From: Alphaproteobacteria bacterium
GTDB taxonomy: Bacteria > Pseudomonadota > Alphaproteobacteria > DSM-16000 > Inquilinaceae
Length of the DNA: 64,000 bases
NCBI GenBank assembly: GCA_028277405.1
Contig: JANQGH010000013.1
Coordinates: 62,001 to 126,000, forward strand
Direction of reading: 5' to 3'
In this document: one piece after another, positions 53,920 through 62,840 of the stretch
Position numbering within the stretch: the stretch's first letter is position 1
Layout: each line of letters begins with the position of its first letter
The notes under the pieces: generated by a model
The model's database searches: none
Seen by the model: the letters and a program-made list of their open reading frames with translations, nothing else
Told to the model about the DNA's origin: nothing
Position numbers and translations under genes: made by a program

Positions 53920-55772
53920 AGGCAAGCCTCCTCTCGCAACTGTTCAAAAAGCGGGGCCTGGGCATTTCGCTGAAGCAGGCAGGCACGGCTGGCCGGCAGC
54001 ACGGTTAGATCCAGGCTGGACGGCGTCTTGCCACCCAGGTGAAGCGTCACCTCCGCCTGAGCCGGCGTATCTCCTGGCCCCATGCCGAACGGATTGATGT
54101 CGAAATGGGGGAAGTTGCTGCCGCAGATATCGAGACCCAGCCGATGGCCCCGGACAAATCGCGCGGCCGTTGGAAACGCGCGGACGCGCACAGGCACCAT
54201 TGAGCCCGGTACCACCGGCCGACCCGTATCGTCACGCCAACGCAGGCGCTGGATACCGTCGCACAAGCCGATGGCGACGGTTTCGCCCTCAACCTCAAAG
54301 ATATCGCACAGGCGAATAACCAGGTCGGCGTCGGGCCGGTCGACACTCACCCAGATGCGGGCCTCGACCGGACCGGCCACCAGCAGGTCATCGGCGAGCG
54401 GGGCGGTTTCAAAGCGAAGGACGTCCGGCCTATCGGCCAGCGGGCTGAAAGGCGGCCTTGCGCCTAGAATCCCCGGCCGGGTGCGTTGATCAAACGGGCC
54501 GCCCTGCATGATCGGCTCGCCGGAATTGATGGCACCGCCGACCGTCGGAACCGGATCATCGGGATCGTGGGTAAAGCTGCGCTCTCCGGCGCCCCCTCCC
54601 TCCTCGTCCAGCCGTCCGTCCGCGGTCGGGAAGAGCCTGTGCCCCTCGCTTTTAGCATCCGGCCAGCCTTCGGGCGCAAGCCACGCACCGCCATAACGAA
54701 TGCGTCCGTTGAGGTCACGATCACAGGGACCGCCCCCCATGGCGAAGACCCGAACGGAACGTTGTGGCGGTCCACCGCCAAGCGCACGCTTCAGCCAGGC
54801 CAAGCGAAGATCGGGAATTGAGCCGCCAAGACCGATTTCCGGCAACGCCTCGTCGCCAAACGCCAAGTCACCCGCGTGCGCCCGATGACGGTCGCCGTGC
54901 GTCCAGGGGCCGACGATCAGACCGGCGTTTGCGACGCCCTTGGCCGCATCGTGACGGGAGAAGTTCTCGACGGTGTTTCGAAGCGAGGTGTCGAACCAGC
55001 CGGTGATATGCAGAATCGACAGGCCATCCGGGTCTTCGGACGCCCGTTCCGCCGCCAGGGATGGATGTCGCCAGATCGGATCGTCGGCCGGTGCCTGCCA
55101 GAAGCGCGCCACGGCGGCCTCTATGTCGGGCGCCGTGCCAAGCGGCGAGTGTCCTCGGCGCCACGGCCCGCGCTTGAGCCAGGCGCCGAGATCTTCGGCG
55201 GCCAACGCGGCCTCGGCATCGCTGTCGCCGGACGCTCGCGCCATGCGCAAGGCCTGGGCATGGCCCCATGTCGCCTGCTTCAGGTCGAAGGCGCCGCCCT
55301 GCCGGATACCGCTGCGCCAGGCATCGGCAAAGCCGCCGCAGTCGGCGACCGCGCCCAGAATGCGGCGTTCGCCAGCGGCCAGGACGCCGATCTGGCACAT
55401 GGCGGCATAGGAAAAGCCGACCATGCCGATCCGGCCGTCGCACCAGGGCTGACGGATCAGCCAATCGACCGTATCGACGCCGTCATCCGGTTCCTGCAGA
55501 TACTTCGAGAACTCACCCTCGGAGCCCCCGGTCCCACGGCAGTCCTGGACCATGTAGGCAAAGCCCGCGGCGACATAGGCCGCCGCGACGGCATCGCGCG
55601 CCGGCGGCTCTGTCTGGCCGGCGACCTGCTCGGCCTGGTCGCAACGGTCGCGGCCATACGGCGTCCGTTCCAAGACAACCGGACCGACGAACGCCGCCCC
55701 GGACCGATAGAGATCGGCCGCGAGGCGGTTTCCGTCGCGCATCGGCACCGCGATGGCGCGATCGATGATCAC
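53916..55772 (-). CDS. CocE/NonD-family serine hydrolase (X-Pro dipeptidyl-peptidase type)
   Basis: 618 residues from GTG 55772. N-terminal alpha/beta hydrolase with nucleophile S121 in GMVGFSYAAM (G-x-S-x-x-x) and VQDCRGTGGSEGEF typical of the CocE family; the C-terminal jelly-roll domain follows (DVLRFETAPLADDLLVAGPVEARIWVSVD). These enzymes hydrolyse esters or amides, such as cocaine esterase, glutaryl acylase or prolyl dipeptidases. No signal peptide. It lies inside a Dpp-type importer operon, 21 bases after the binding-protein gene and overlapping the DppB-like gene, so it probably cleaves the imported compound. Confidence 0.87.
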   Translation of the reverse strand: MIIDRAIAVPMRDGNRLAADLYRSGAAFVGPVVLERTPYGRDRCDQAEQVAGQTEPPARDAVAAAYVAAGFAYMVQDCRGTGGSEGEFSKYLQEPDDGVDTVDWLIRQPWCDGRIGMVGFSYAAMCQIGVLAAGERRILGAVADCGGFADAWRSGIRQGGAFDLKQATWGHAQALRMARASGDSDAEAALAAEDLGAWLKRGPWRRGHSPLGTAPDIEAAVARFWQAPADDPIWRHPSLAAERASEDPDGLSILHITGWFDTSLRNTVENFSRHDAAKGVANAGLIVGPWTHGDRHRAHAGDLAFGDEALPEIGLGGSIPDLRLAWLKRALGGGPPQRSVRVFAMGGGPCDRDLNGRIRYGGAWLAPEGWPDAKSEGHRLFPTADGRLDEEGGGAGERSFTHDPDDPVPTVGGAINSGEPIMQGGPFDQRTRPGILGARPPFSPLADRPDVLRFETAPLADDLLVAGPVEARIWVSVDRPDADLVIRLCDIFEVEGETVAIGLCDGIQRLRWRDDTGRPVVPGSMVPVRVRAFPTAARFVRGHRLGLDICGSNFPHFDINPFGMGPGDTPAQAEVTLHLGGKTPSSLDLTVLPASRACLLQRNAQAPLFEQLREEACL

Positions 55773-55793
55773 CAGCGTAACGCCTGTTGCGCC

Positions 55794-57386
55794 TCAATCG
55801 TCCAGCGTCAGACCATAGGCCAGGGTCATCTGGTCCTGTCGCGGCAGATATTCGAACCCGTCGCGCGAGGCCCAGACGTTCATCTGATAGTGCAACGGAA
55901 TGATCGCATAATCGTTGAAGGCGAGCGCCGCGGCCTCGGCCGACAGGCTGGCCGCCTCGTCGAGATCGAACGTCGACATGGATGCGATGGTCAACCGGTC
56001 GACGTCGGCATTGCTGTAGCGTCCCCGATTGGACGGGCCATACCCCTGCTCGGCATCATGGGTCATCAAGACGCCGCGCAGCCCATGCCAGGCCGTGCCC
56101 TGCGCCGATCCCCAAGCGATGAAAAAGATGCTGAAATCGAGATTGCTGGCGCTGGGAAAGAAGACATTGCTGGGCATGGTCTCGACCTCCATGTCGACAC
56201 CGATGCGTTCGAACATCTGGGCAATCGCCTGGGCGATATCGCCGTCGGCGACATAGCGGTTGTTCGGCCCATGCAAGGTCATGCTGAACCCGTCGGGATA
56301 GCCTGCGTCGGCGAGCAGCTCGCGCGCGCGGTCCGGGTCATAAGCGCCGGGCGCCAGTTCGGGGTTGTAGCCAACCATAAACTCACCGGCCAGTTGGCCG
56401 GCGGGCCGGCCGAGCCCGTGCAGCAGCCGGTCGATGATCGCCTCGCGGTCGATCGCCAGCGACAGGGCCTCGCGCACGTCCCGGTTCAAGAGCGGGTTGT
56501 CGATCGGCTCGCCGTCGCTGCCGGTGATGTGCGGCGTGTCGGTCCGGTTGGTGTCCATATGCAGATAGGCGGTATAGACATCCGGGATCATCCAGACGTC
56601 GATCTCGTCGCTGTTTTCCAGCATCTCGACCGAATCCGGCGGCACCGCGTCGATCAGGTCGACATCGCCGGACAGCAACGCGGCCACCCTGGTGGCGTCG
56701 TTCGGGATGGCGATCAGGTTCAGGCTCTCATAGGCTGCAGGGCCCGCCCAATAGTCGTCGTTCCGCACCAACTCGATCGCCTGGCCGGGCGTCCATGAGA
56801 CAAAGCGGAAGGGTCCCGTGCCGATCGTGGCCGCGCCGCTGTTGTAGTCCTCGGTCGCCGCACCTTCACCGGCATGGCGTGAGATGATCGGCACCTCGGC
56901 GAGATCGAACAAGAGCTGCGGCGAGGTGTTTCGCGTCGTGATATGGATCGTGTGATCGTCGACCACCACCGCGTCCTCGATCTGGCTCAGGAACTGGCCG
57001 AAAGGCGCCGGGCTGTTGGGCACGTTGGGCGCGCGTTCGAACGTGAACATGACGTCGTCCGCGGTGAACGGCTCGCCGTCATGCCAGGTGACGCCCTCGC
57101 GCAAACTAAGCTCCCAGACACCGTCGCCCAGATGGGTCCAATCGGTGGCGAGACCGGGGACCAGCTGCAGGTTCTGGTCACGCTGGATCAGCGTGTCGAA
57201 GATATGGGTCACGGCGGCCTTGTTGGTCGCCACGTAGGAAAAGTGCGGGTCGACCGATGCGGTTTCGCTGCGCACCGCGACGTCGACATGCTGGGCCAAG
57301 GCCGTGCCGGCGGTAAGGGCCGCGAGGCCAATTGCCGTTGCGCCGGCGATCATTGTGTTGGTCAAAAGCACGTTACAGAGTCTCAT
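55794..57386 (-). CDS. Periplasmic substrate-binding protein, family 5 (peptide/nickel type)
   Basis: 530 residues with a signal peptide (MIAGATAIGLAALTAGTALAQ). SBP family 5: VDPHFSYVATNKAAVTHIFDTLIQRDQNLQLVPGLATDWTHLGDGVWELSLREGVTWHDGEPFTADDVMFTFERA, and ALSLAIDREAIIDRLLHG, both diagnostic. It captures peptides or other organic ligands for the permease encoded downstream. First gene of the importer operon; the GntR/FCD gene lies 75 bases upstream on the same strand. Confidence 0.93.
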   Translation of the reverse strand: MRLCNVLLTNTMIAGATAIGLAALTAGTALAQHVDVAVRSETASVDPHFSYVATNKAAVTHIFDTLIQRDQNLQLVPGLATDWTHLGDGVWELSLREGVTWHDGEPFTADDVMFTFERAPNVPNSPAPFGQFLSQIEDAVVVDDHTIHITTRNTSPQLLFDLAEVPIISRHAGEGAATEDYNSGAATIGTGPFRFVSWTPGQAIELVRNDDYWAGPAAYESLNLIAIPNDATRVAALLSGDVDLIDAVPPDSVEMLENSDEIDVWMIPDVYTAYLHMDTNRTDTPHITGSDGEPIDNPLLNRDVREALSLAIDREAIIDRLLHGLGRPAGQLAGEFMVGYNPELAPGAYDPDRARELLADAGYPDGFSMTLHGPNNRYVADGDIAQAIAQMFERIGVDMEVETMPSNVFFPSASNLDFSIFFIAWGSAQGTAWHGLRGVLMTHDAEQGYGPSNRGRYSNADVDRLTIASMSTFDLDEAASLSAEAAALAFNDYAIIPLHYQMNVWASRDGFEYLPRQDQMTLAYGLTLDD

Positions 57387-57461
57387 TGTTCTCCTCCCCC
57401 TTTTTTGGATTGCCGAACCGGCGCGTCTCTGTTGGACCGGCCGGCATGGTGCGTAGCGTGA

Positions 57462-58154
57462 CTAGTCCTGGCTTCCTTCAGCGATCAGCGCTGCTTGGAA
57501 GCGGTGTTTGCCGGCGATCACATGGGCCTCGCCGCGTGCGCGCGCGGTCTGCGCATCCCGTGCCGCGATGGCCGCAACGATTGCCTCGTGGTGGGCGTTT
57601 GATTCCGACATGTCCGTCAGGTTCTTCAACGAAACCCGGCGGAACAGGTGCGATTCCTTCACCAATGACCCATAGCTGCGCGCCAGCCTTCCGCTGCCCG
57701 CCATCTCCATCAAGAGCGCGTGAAAGCGCAGATTGAGGTCGTAGTAAGTCTCGGCGTCCTCAGCTTCCGTCGCCCGGTCCATCGCCTTCAACAGCGTCTT
57801 TGCCTCTTCCAAGGAGGCGGGTTGCGCATGTTCGGCCGCCAATGCACAGGCGTGTCCGGTCAAGACGGCGCGCAGATCGTAGATTTCGAGCATGTCCGGC
57901 TCGTCGACCTCGCGGACGAAGGCCCCGCGATTGGCGACGAAGCTGACCAGACCGTCATTGGCCAGCAGACGCAGCGCCTCGCGGACCGGCCCCCGGCTGA
58001 CCCCGAACTGCTTGGCCAGCGCGACCTCGTTGACCTGGGTCCCGACATCCAGCTCGCCGGAGAGGATCAGCGCCTCGATCTGGTCGACCAGCAGGCTCGA
58101 CAGCGTGTGAGAGCGGCGCAGCTCAAAAGCGGTCGTCGTTGACGCGTCCTCCAT
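57462..58154 (-). CDS. GntR-family (FCD) transcriptional regulator
   Basis: 230 residues. Winged helix LSSLLVDQIEALILSGELDVGTQVNEVALAKQFGVSRGPVREALRLLANDGLVSFVANRGAFV (about residues 18-80), then an all-helical FCD effector domain with the metal-binding Asp/His pattern in YYDLNLRFHALLMEMAGSGRL and SNAHHEAIVAAIAARD. Divergent from the MmgE/PrpD gene and upstream of the Dpp-type operon; an 18-bp palindrome lies before the PrpD gene. Likely controls both. Confidence 0.9.
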   Translation of the reverse strand: MEDASTTTAFELRRSHTLSSLLVDQIEALILSGELDVGTQVNEVALAKQFGVSRGPVREALRLLANDGLVSFVANRGAFVREVDEPDMLEIYDLRAVLTGHACALAAEHAQPASLEEAKTLLKAMDRATEAEDAETYYDLNLRFHALLMEMAGSGRLARSYGSLVKESHLFRRVSLKNLTDMSESNAHHEAIVAAIAARDAQTARARGEAHVIAGKHRFQAALIAEGSQD

Positions 58155-58204
58155 GTCTCAGCCCCCCGGTAAATTTCACTTGGACAAGCGTGGTTTGTAA
58201 ACGT

Positions 58205-58222
58205 AAAACTGTCAACAGTTTT
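58205..58222. promoter_or_regulatory. 18-bp palindrome between the GntR/FCD and MmgE/PrpD genes
   Basis: AAAACTG (58205-58211) and CAGTTTT (58216-58222) are perfect inverted repeats with a four-base centre, 32 bases before the GTG of the PrpD-family gene. It is AT-rich and in a divergent promoter next to a GntR gene, so it is the likely operator of that protein. Confidence 0.6.
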
Positions 58223-58253
58223 CATTCAACAGATTTGATGAGGCGGGCACATC

Positions 58254-59702
58254 GTGACCACAACAGCAGAAGCGGCGGCAGAAGTCGGTGCCGGACTCCA
58301 CCCTTCCGGCATCACGCAAGCGGCAGCCCGATTTGCCAGCGAGACGCGCGCCGACGCCGTGCCTGAAGATGTCGACACCATTGCCCGGCGCTGCATTCTC
58401 GACAGTGTCGGGCTCTACTTTGCCGGGGCCGATGCGGGCTCCACGGCGATCCTGCGCCGGCAGGCCCTCCATTGGGGTGGCCTCGGTGAATCGATGCTTC
58501 TCGGTGCGGGCGGTGCACGGGTACCGGCGCCGATGGCGGCCCGCGTCATGGGCACGGCGGGGCACGCCCATGACTGGGATGACACCCAAGTCAGCAAGGA
58601 TCCGGCCCATGTCTATGGCCTGCTGACCCACCCTTCGATCCCCTGTCTAACCGCGGCGCTGGTTATGGCGGATCGATGTGGCGGTGTGACTGGGCGCGAC
58701 CTGCTATCGACCTTTGCGATCGCGGTCGAAGTCACCTGCAAGATCTCGGAATGGCTGAAACCCGATCACTATCTGCGCGGCCACCACTCATCGGGCACCA
58801 TCGGCACGTTCGGCGCGACCGTCGCCACGGGCCGCGTGCTGGGACTGGACACGCCGACGATGGCCCGGGCGCTGGGCATCGCCGCCAGCATGGCGGCAGG
58901 CGTACGCTGCAACTTCGGCACCATGACCAAACCGCTTCATGTCGGCCGGGCGGCGGAAAACGGTGTCACGGCTGCGCTCATGGCGGCGGACGGCTTCACC
59001 GCGGACGAGACCGCCCTGGACGGACGGTGGGGGTTTTCCGCCGTGCTGGCCGGTGGATTTAGTGACGAGAAGTTGGCGCAAGGTTTCGGCACAACCTGGT
59101 CGCTGATCGAGCCCGGCATCAGCATCAAGCCCTACCCCTCGGGCATCCTGACCCACCAGTCAATGGATCTCGCGCGTCGGTTGGTCATTGAACACGACAT
59201 CGGACCGGACCAGGTCGAAAGTGTCGAGTTCTACGCCGGCGACAACATTCTGAAGCCGATCCGCTATCCAATCGCGCGCACCGGGCTGCAGGCCAAATTC
59301 TCCATGGCCGCCCTGATCGCGCTGATCCTGACGTATCGGCGTGCCGATGCTGAGCATTTTGAGGACCCGGTAATCACCGACCCCGCGCTCCATGAGTTGC
59401 AGCACCGCATCAAGGTCCACACCGATCAGGCGATCAATGCCCAGGGCTTCGATCTGATCCGGTCGCGGATGGCCATCACGCTGAAGGATGGCCGCCAGAT
59501 CGAGGGCTGGGCGGACACCCGCTATCGCGGCGGCCCCCAACTGCCCCTGAGCGACGACGAGGTGGAGGAGAAGTTCACCATCTGCGTCGGCGACAAGCTG
59601 CCCGACGATGCGCGCGCCCGATTGACCGCGATGATCTGGGGCATCGAGTTGGTCGAAGACACGCGCCGCCTGTTGGATGTATGCGCTTCCTATTCGGCTT
59701 AG
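58254..59702 (+). CDS. MmgE/PrpD family protein
   Basis: 482 residues from GTG 58254 (GAGG lies ten bases upstream). All-helical PrpD fold with MGTAGHAHDWDDTQVSKDPAHVYG, TFAIAVEVTCKISEWL, HHSSGTIGTFGATVATGRVLGLD, and SIKPYPSGILTHQSMDLARRL. The family includes 2-methylcitrate dehydratase, cis-aconitate decarboxylase and iminodisuccinate epimerase, so it acts on a multi-carboxylic acid. The substrate is unknown. Divergent from the FCD regulator and presumably induced with the importer and hydrolase. Confidence 0.87.
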   Translation: MTTTAEAAAEVGAGLHPSGITQAAARFASETRADAVPEDVDTIARRCILDSVGLYFAGADAGSTAILRRQALHWGGLGESMLLGAGGARVPAPMAARVMGTAGHAHDWDDTQVSKDPAHVYGLLTHPSIPCLTAALVMADRCGGVTGRDLLSTFAIAVEVTCKISEWLKPDHYLRGHHSSGTIGTFGATVATGRVLGLDTPTMARALGIAASMAAGVRCNFGTMTKPLHVGRAAENGVTAALMAADGFTADETALDGRWGFSAVLAGGFSDEKLAQGFGTTWSLIEPGISIKPYPSGILTHQSMDLARRLVIEHDIGPDQVESVEFYAGDNILKPIRYPIARTGLQAKFSMAALIALILTYRRADAEHFEDPVITDPALHELQHRIKVHTDQAINAQGFDLIRSRMAITLKDGRQIEGWADTRYRGGPQLPLSDDEVEEKFTICVGDKLPDDARARLTAMIWGIELVEDTRRLLDVCASYSA

Positions 59703-59722
59703 CGCGCATGTCGCGGAACCGG

Positions 59723-61882
59723 TCAGGTATTTTCCGCATGCTCGTCCGAATAGTACCCATAATAGCTGTAACGTCTCTGGCGCCCCTGTTCGTGGTTCAG
59801 CACGGCGAAGAATTCCGCCTCGGTATGCAAGGCTTCCTGAAGTTGTGCGGCGGCTGAGCGGATGTCGCGCTGATGAGCAACGGAATAGCGTACGAGCATG
59901 ATCGCCGCATCGGCGTAATGCGCCACATAACGCGCGTCGACCACCGGAATCAGCGGTGGCGTGTCGAGAATGACGATGTCGAAATCATCCCGTGCGTGCC
60001 GGATCAGTTCGTCGAAGGCCGCGGAATCCAACAGTTGATCGGTTGGTGTCTCGCTCCGCCGGGCGCCCATCACAACGGAGAGGTTTGCGATTGCATCGCG
60101 GCCATAAAACGAACTTGCGACGCGCTTGATCTCCAGATCCCGCAAATAGTCGGCGAAGCCTTGCTCGGGCGTCAGGCCGAGCTGCTTGTGCAATGTCGGT
60201 CTACGCAAGTCGGCGTCGATCAGCAACGTCTTGATGCCCGCCAACGCATAGGTTCTGGCAAGCGCCAGCGCCGTCGTGGTCTTGCCCTCATAGGGAAGAC
60301 CTGAGGTGATCATGATCACCTTTCCCGCCGGGTCCGCGCTGGCATGCTCGCCGCGCGGATCGCGGATCCGAAAACTCTGATCGATGGTTGCCCGAAGACG
60401 CCGGATCGACTCCGCGTAGAGGGATAGCGGAGACGAGATCACGCTGTCGGCCAGCGAAAGCTGAGAGGCGCCCTGATTGGCTTTCGGAATGCTGGTGGCG
60501 ATCCGGGCGTGCAGAATGTCGCGCAGCTGGTCCGCCGATGTGACGCCGCCGACATAATACTCTCTGAGAAAGGCAAATCCCACGCCCGCCCCCACCGCAA
60601 GAACCAGGGCCACGGCGAGGATCAGGCGACTGTTCGGAAAGGTCGGCTCGGCCGGTGGCAATGCCGGAGCCACGATTCGGCTGTCTGCCACCTGTATGTT
60701 CGCCTGCGTCTCCAGATCCCGCAGGCGCGACAGCAGCGTCTGGTATTGCCGGCGCGCAATGCTGGCCTCTTGCTGCAGTTCGTACATCGCGGTCAGAAAT
60801 GCCGACGACAACTCGCCCTGCAACAGAACCTCGCGGATCTGGGTCCGATAGTCCCGTGCCGTCGCCTCGAGGTCGGCGACCTCGGACCGCAACACGCCGA
60901 TCACAGCATCTGCGCGATCAACGCTTTCGGCCTCCACGCGGGCCAACGCTTGCCGCAGGTCGATCTCTTCCTGCGAACCGGACGTGGCGGCGGCAAGCCT
61001 GCTTTCAAGCTGTTCGCGCTGCCGATCCAGTTCGCTCAACGCCTCATCGCCCAGCCGGTCGGACAATGTGGCCCAATCCCCCGCTTGCAGCGCCTGTTGG
61101 GCAGCCAGCGTGGATGCCTCGGCGGTCAGACGCTGTTCATTCACCTGGTCTACAAGACGCCGTAACTCCGCGACCTCGGACAGGCCGCTTTCAGCCTCGA
61201 GTTCAGCAAGGTTGACCTCGATGAAGGTGTCGAGCGCGTCCTCGGAATCAGATACCGCCTGCAATGCCGCGTCGCTTTGCCCGAGCAACGCGTCACGTGC
61301 GGTCAGCGATACGGCGACTTTCGCCTCGACCTGAGCGGCGATGAACGTTTCCGCTAGCGCATTGGCCAACCGCGCCGCACGATCGGGATCTTCCGAGTCG
61401 ACGGATACCGAGATGATGTAGGTCAGACCAACGCGCCGAACGGAGACGGCGTCGCTAAACCGCCGCAGCACACCCTGCACGAGTGCCTCGCCCGATTGGC
61501 GTGTCTCAACCTCGAAGCCGACGGCTTGCTGAACCCGATCCATAAGCCCGATTTGTGGGCCGAACTCGGGATCGCGCAGCAGGTTCTGATTGTCCAGTAC
61601 GGCGAGCGCAATCGCATCGGACCTCAGAATCTCTACCTCGCTATCGACGCGCGCGTCGGCTGCCATAGCCGGAATGGACAACGGTTCCGTGGGGTCGAGC
61701 AGATTTCGTTGAGCGGGATCGACCAGGATGAGAGTCGATGCGGTGAACATCGGCGTGACCGAAAAAAGATAGATCAGCGCAACACCCAGAAAAACCGCAA
61801 TCGTCAGGACGATCAGTCTGATCTGCCGCCGCAGCAGGGCAATGATGGCTTTGAGATCAAAGTCGTTCGGGTTGGTGTCCAC
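59723..61882 (-). CDS. Wzc-like polysaccharide co-polymerase with bacterial tyrosine kinase domain
   Basis: 719 residues from GTG 61882, which has AGGAAAG before it; a longer frame to 62005 is less likely. N-terminal Wzz domain with TM1 (IVLTIAVFLGVALIYLFSV) and a PNSRLILAVALVLAVGAGVGFAF TM2 near residue 430, a coiled-coil periplasmic part between them (IREVLLQGELSSAFLTAMYELQQEAS), and a cytoplasmic BY-kinase with Walker A SGLPYEGKTTT (about residue 527), Walker A' LLIDADLRRP and Walker B VILDTPPLIPVVDA. The C-terminus is tyrosine-rich (RRYSYYGYYSDE), the autophosphorylation tail. It controls chain length in exopolysaccharide or capsule export. Confidence 0.92.
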   Translation of the reverse strand: MDTNPNDFDLKAIIALLRRQIRLIVLTIAVFLGVALIYLFSVTPMFTASTLILVDPAQRNLLDPTEPLSIPAMAADARVDSEVEILRSDAIALAVLDNQNLLRDPEFGPQIGLMDRVQQAVGFEVETRQSGEALVQGVLRRFSDAVSVRRVGLTYIISVSVDSEDPDRAARLANALAETFIAAQVEAKVAVSLTARDALLGQSDAALQAVSDSEDALDTFIEVNLAELEAESGLSEVAELRRLVDQVNEQRLTAEASTLAAQQALQAGDWATLSDRLGDEALSELDRQREQLESRLAAATSGSQEEIDLRQALARVEAESVDRADAVIGVLRSEVADLEATARDYRTQIREVLLQGELSSAFLTAMYELQQEASIARRQYQTLLSRLRDLETQANIQVADSRIVAPALPPAEPTFPNSRLILAVALVLAVGAGVGFAFLREYYVGGVTSADQLRDILHARIATSIPKANQGASQLSLADSVISSPLSLYAESIRRLRATIDQSFRIRDPRGEHASADPAGKVIMITSGLPYEGKTTTALALARTYALAGIKTLLIDADLRRPTLHKQLGLTPEQGFADYLRDLEIKRVASSFYGRDAIANLSVVMGARRSETPTDQLLDSAAFDELIRHARDDFDIVILDTPPLIPVVDARYVAHYADAAIMLVRYSVAHQRDIRSAAAQLQEALHTEAEFFAVLNHEQGRQRRYSYYGYYSDEHAENT

Positions 61883-62035
61883 AATTGCTTTCCTGCCGTT
61901 TACGGTGGTTGCCGGGGGAGTGGTCGCAAGGATGGGAACAATCCCCGCAAGGCCGATACGTCTGACGATTGAGTTCGGCGTTCTGGCGCACAGCTCCGTT
62001 GCCACAATCCCATGACCGGCGATCGGTACACCGCA

Positions 62036-62743
62036 TTAATGAGAGGCCGTCAGAAATGAAGCGGGATGGGTTGAGGTCAGCTTTGCCGCGCTCAAGCGCC
62101 CGCTGAAACAGGCGCCCGTATCGGTTGCAACGCGCCAGCCGATCTGGCTCGCCGTTTCGACCGGCGTATGGCCATGGACAACGATCTTTCCCACCGGAGA
62201 GGTCTCGGAGGTCGACGTCAATCTGGTCCAGATCAAGTCATCCTTGGTTTGATTTTCCAAGGGCTTGTTCGGATCAACGCCGCCGTGAACCAAGAGATAG
62301 TCCCCGACCGAAACGTAAAGCGGCAAGGATTGGAGAAACCGGATATGCTCCACCGGAATGTGGGTCTGCATGACAAGTCTCATCCTGCGCGCGTCGATGT
62401 TCCAACCGTGATCGGGATCCGGCCGAATGCCGTAGGATGCAAGCGTCTCGCGCCCGCCGAAATCCAGCCAAACGGCATGCTTTGCCGGGTTCTCAAAGAA
62501 CCGCAGCATCATGTCCTCATGATTGCCTAGAAGGCAGATCCGCTCGAAACCGTCGGGTGGCGTCGAGGTAAGGTGATCGATCAACCGAGCGGAATCCGGC
62601 CCGCGATCAACGACATCGCCCAGGAGGACAATCAACTTCCGGCCATCCATGCGGCGTCCATCCTCGACCAACTTGTCCTCAAGCTGGCGATACAGCGAAT
62701 GGCAGCCATGGACGTCGCCAACCGCATAGGTAACGACCGGCAT
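62036..62743 (-). CDS. PPP-family metallophosphoesterase (serine/threonine phosphatase or ApaH-like)
   Basis: 235 residues from ATG 62743 preceded by GAGGGAG. The PPP signature GDVHGC, GDVVDRGPDS and GNHED plus later H at LLVHGG and VHGHTPV are all present, so the dinuclear metal site is intact. It could be a protein phosphatase (PrpA/PrpB-like) or diadenosine tetraphosphatase. It lies between the tyrosine autokinase and the O-antigen-ligase-like gene in the same direction; dephosphorylation of an exopolysaccharide regulatory protein is possible but not shown. The longer frame to 62884 overlaps the ligase 3' end. Confidence 0.85.
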   Translation of the reverse strand: MPVVTYAVGDVHGCHSLYRQLEDKLVEDGRRMDGRKLIVLLGDVVDRGPDSARLIDHLTSTPPDGFERICLLGNHEDMMLRFFENPAKHAVWLDFGGRETLASYGIRPDPDHGWNIDARRMRLVMQTHIPVEHIRFLQSLPLYVSVGDYLLVHGGVDPNKPLENQTKDDLIWTRLTSTSETSPVGKIVVHGHTPVETASQIGWRVATDTGACFSGRLSAAKLTSTHPASFLTASH

Positions 62744-62840
62744 CTCCCTCAACACCAATCCTTGCGAGGGTTGGTCCGGGACCGGTTTGGCGCGCTGCGG
62801 CCGCAGCAGCGTGAGAATCCCACCGAATCCAAGCACCAGC

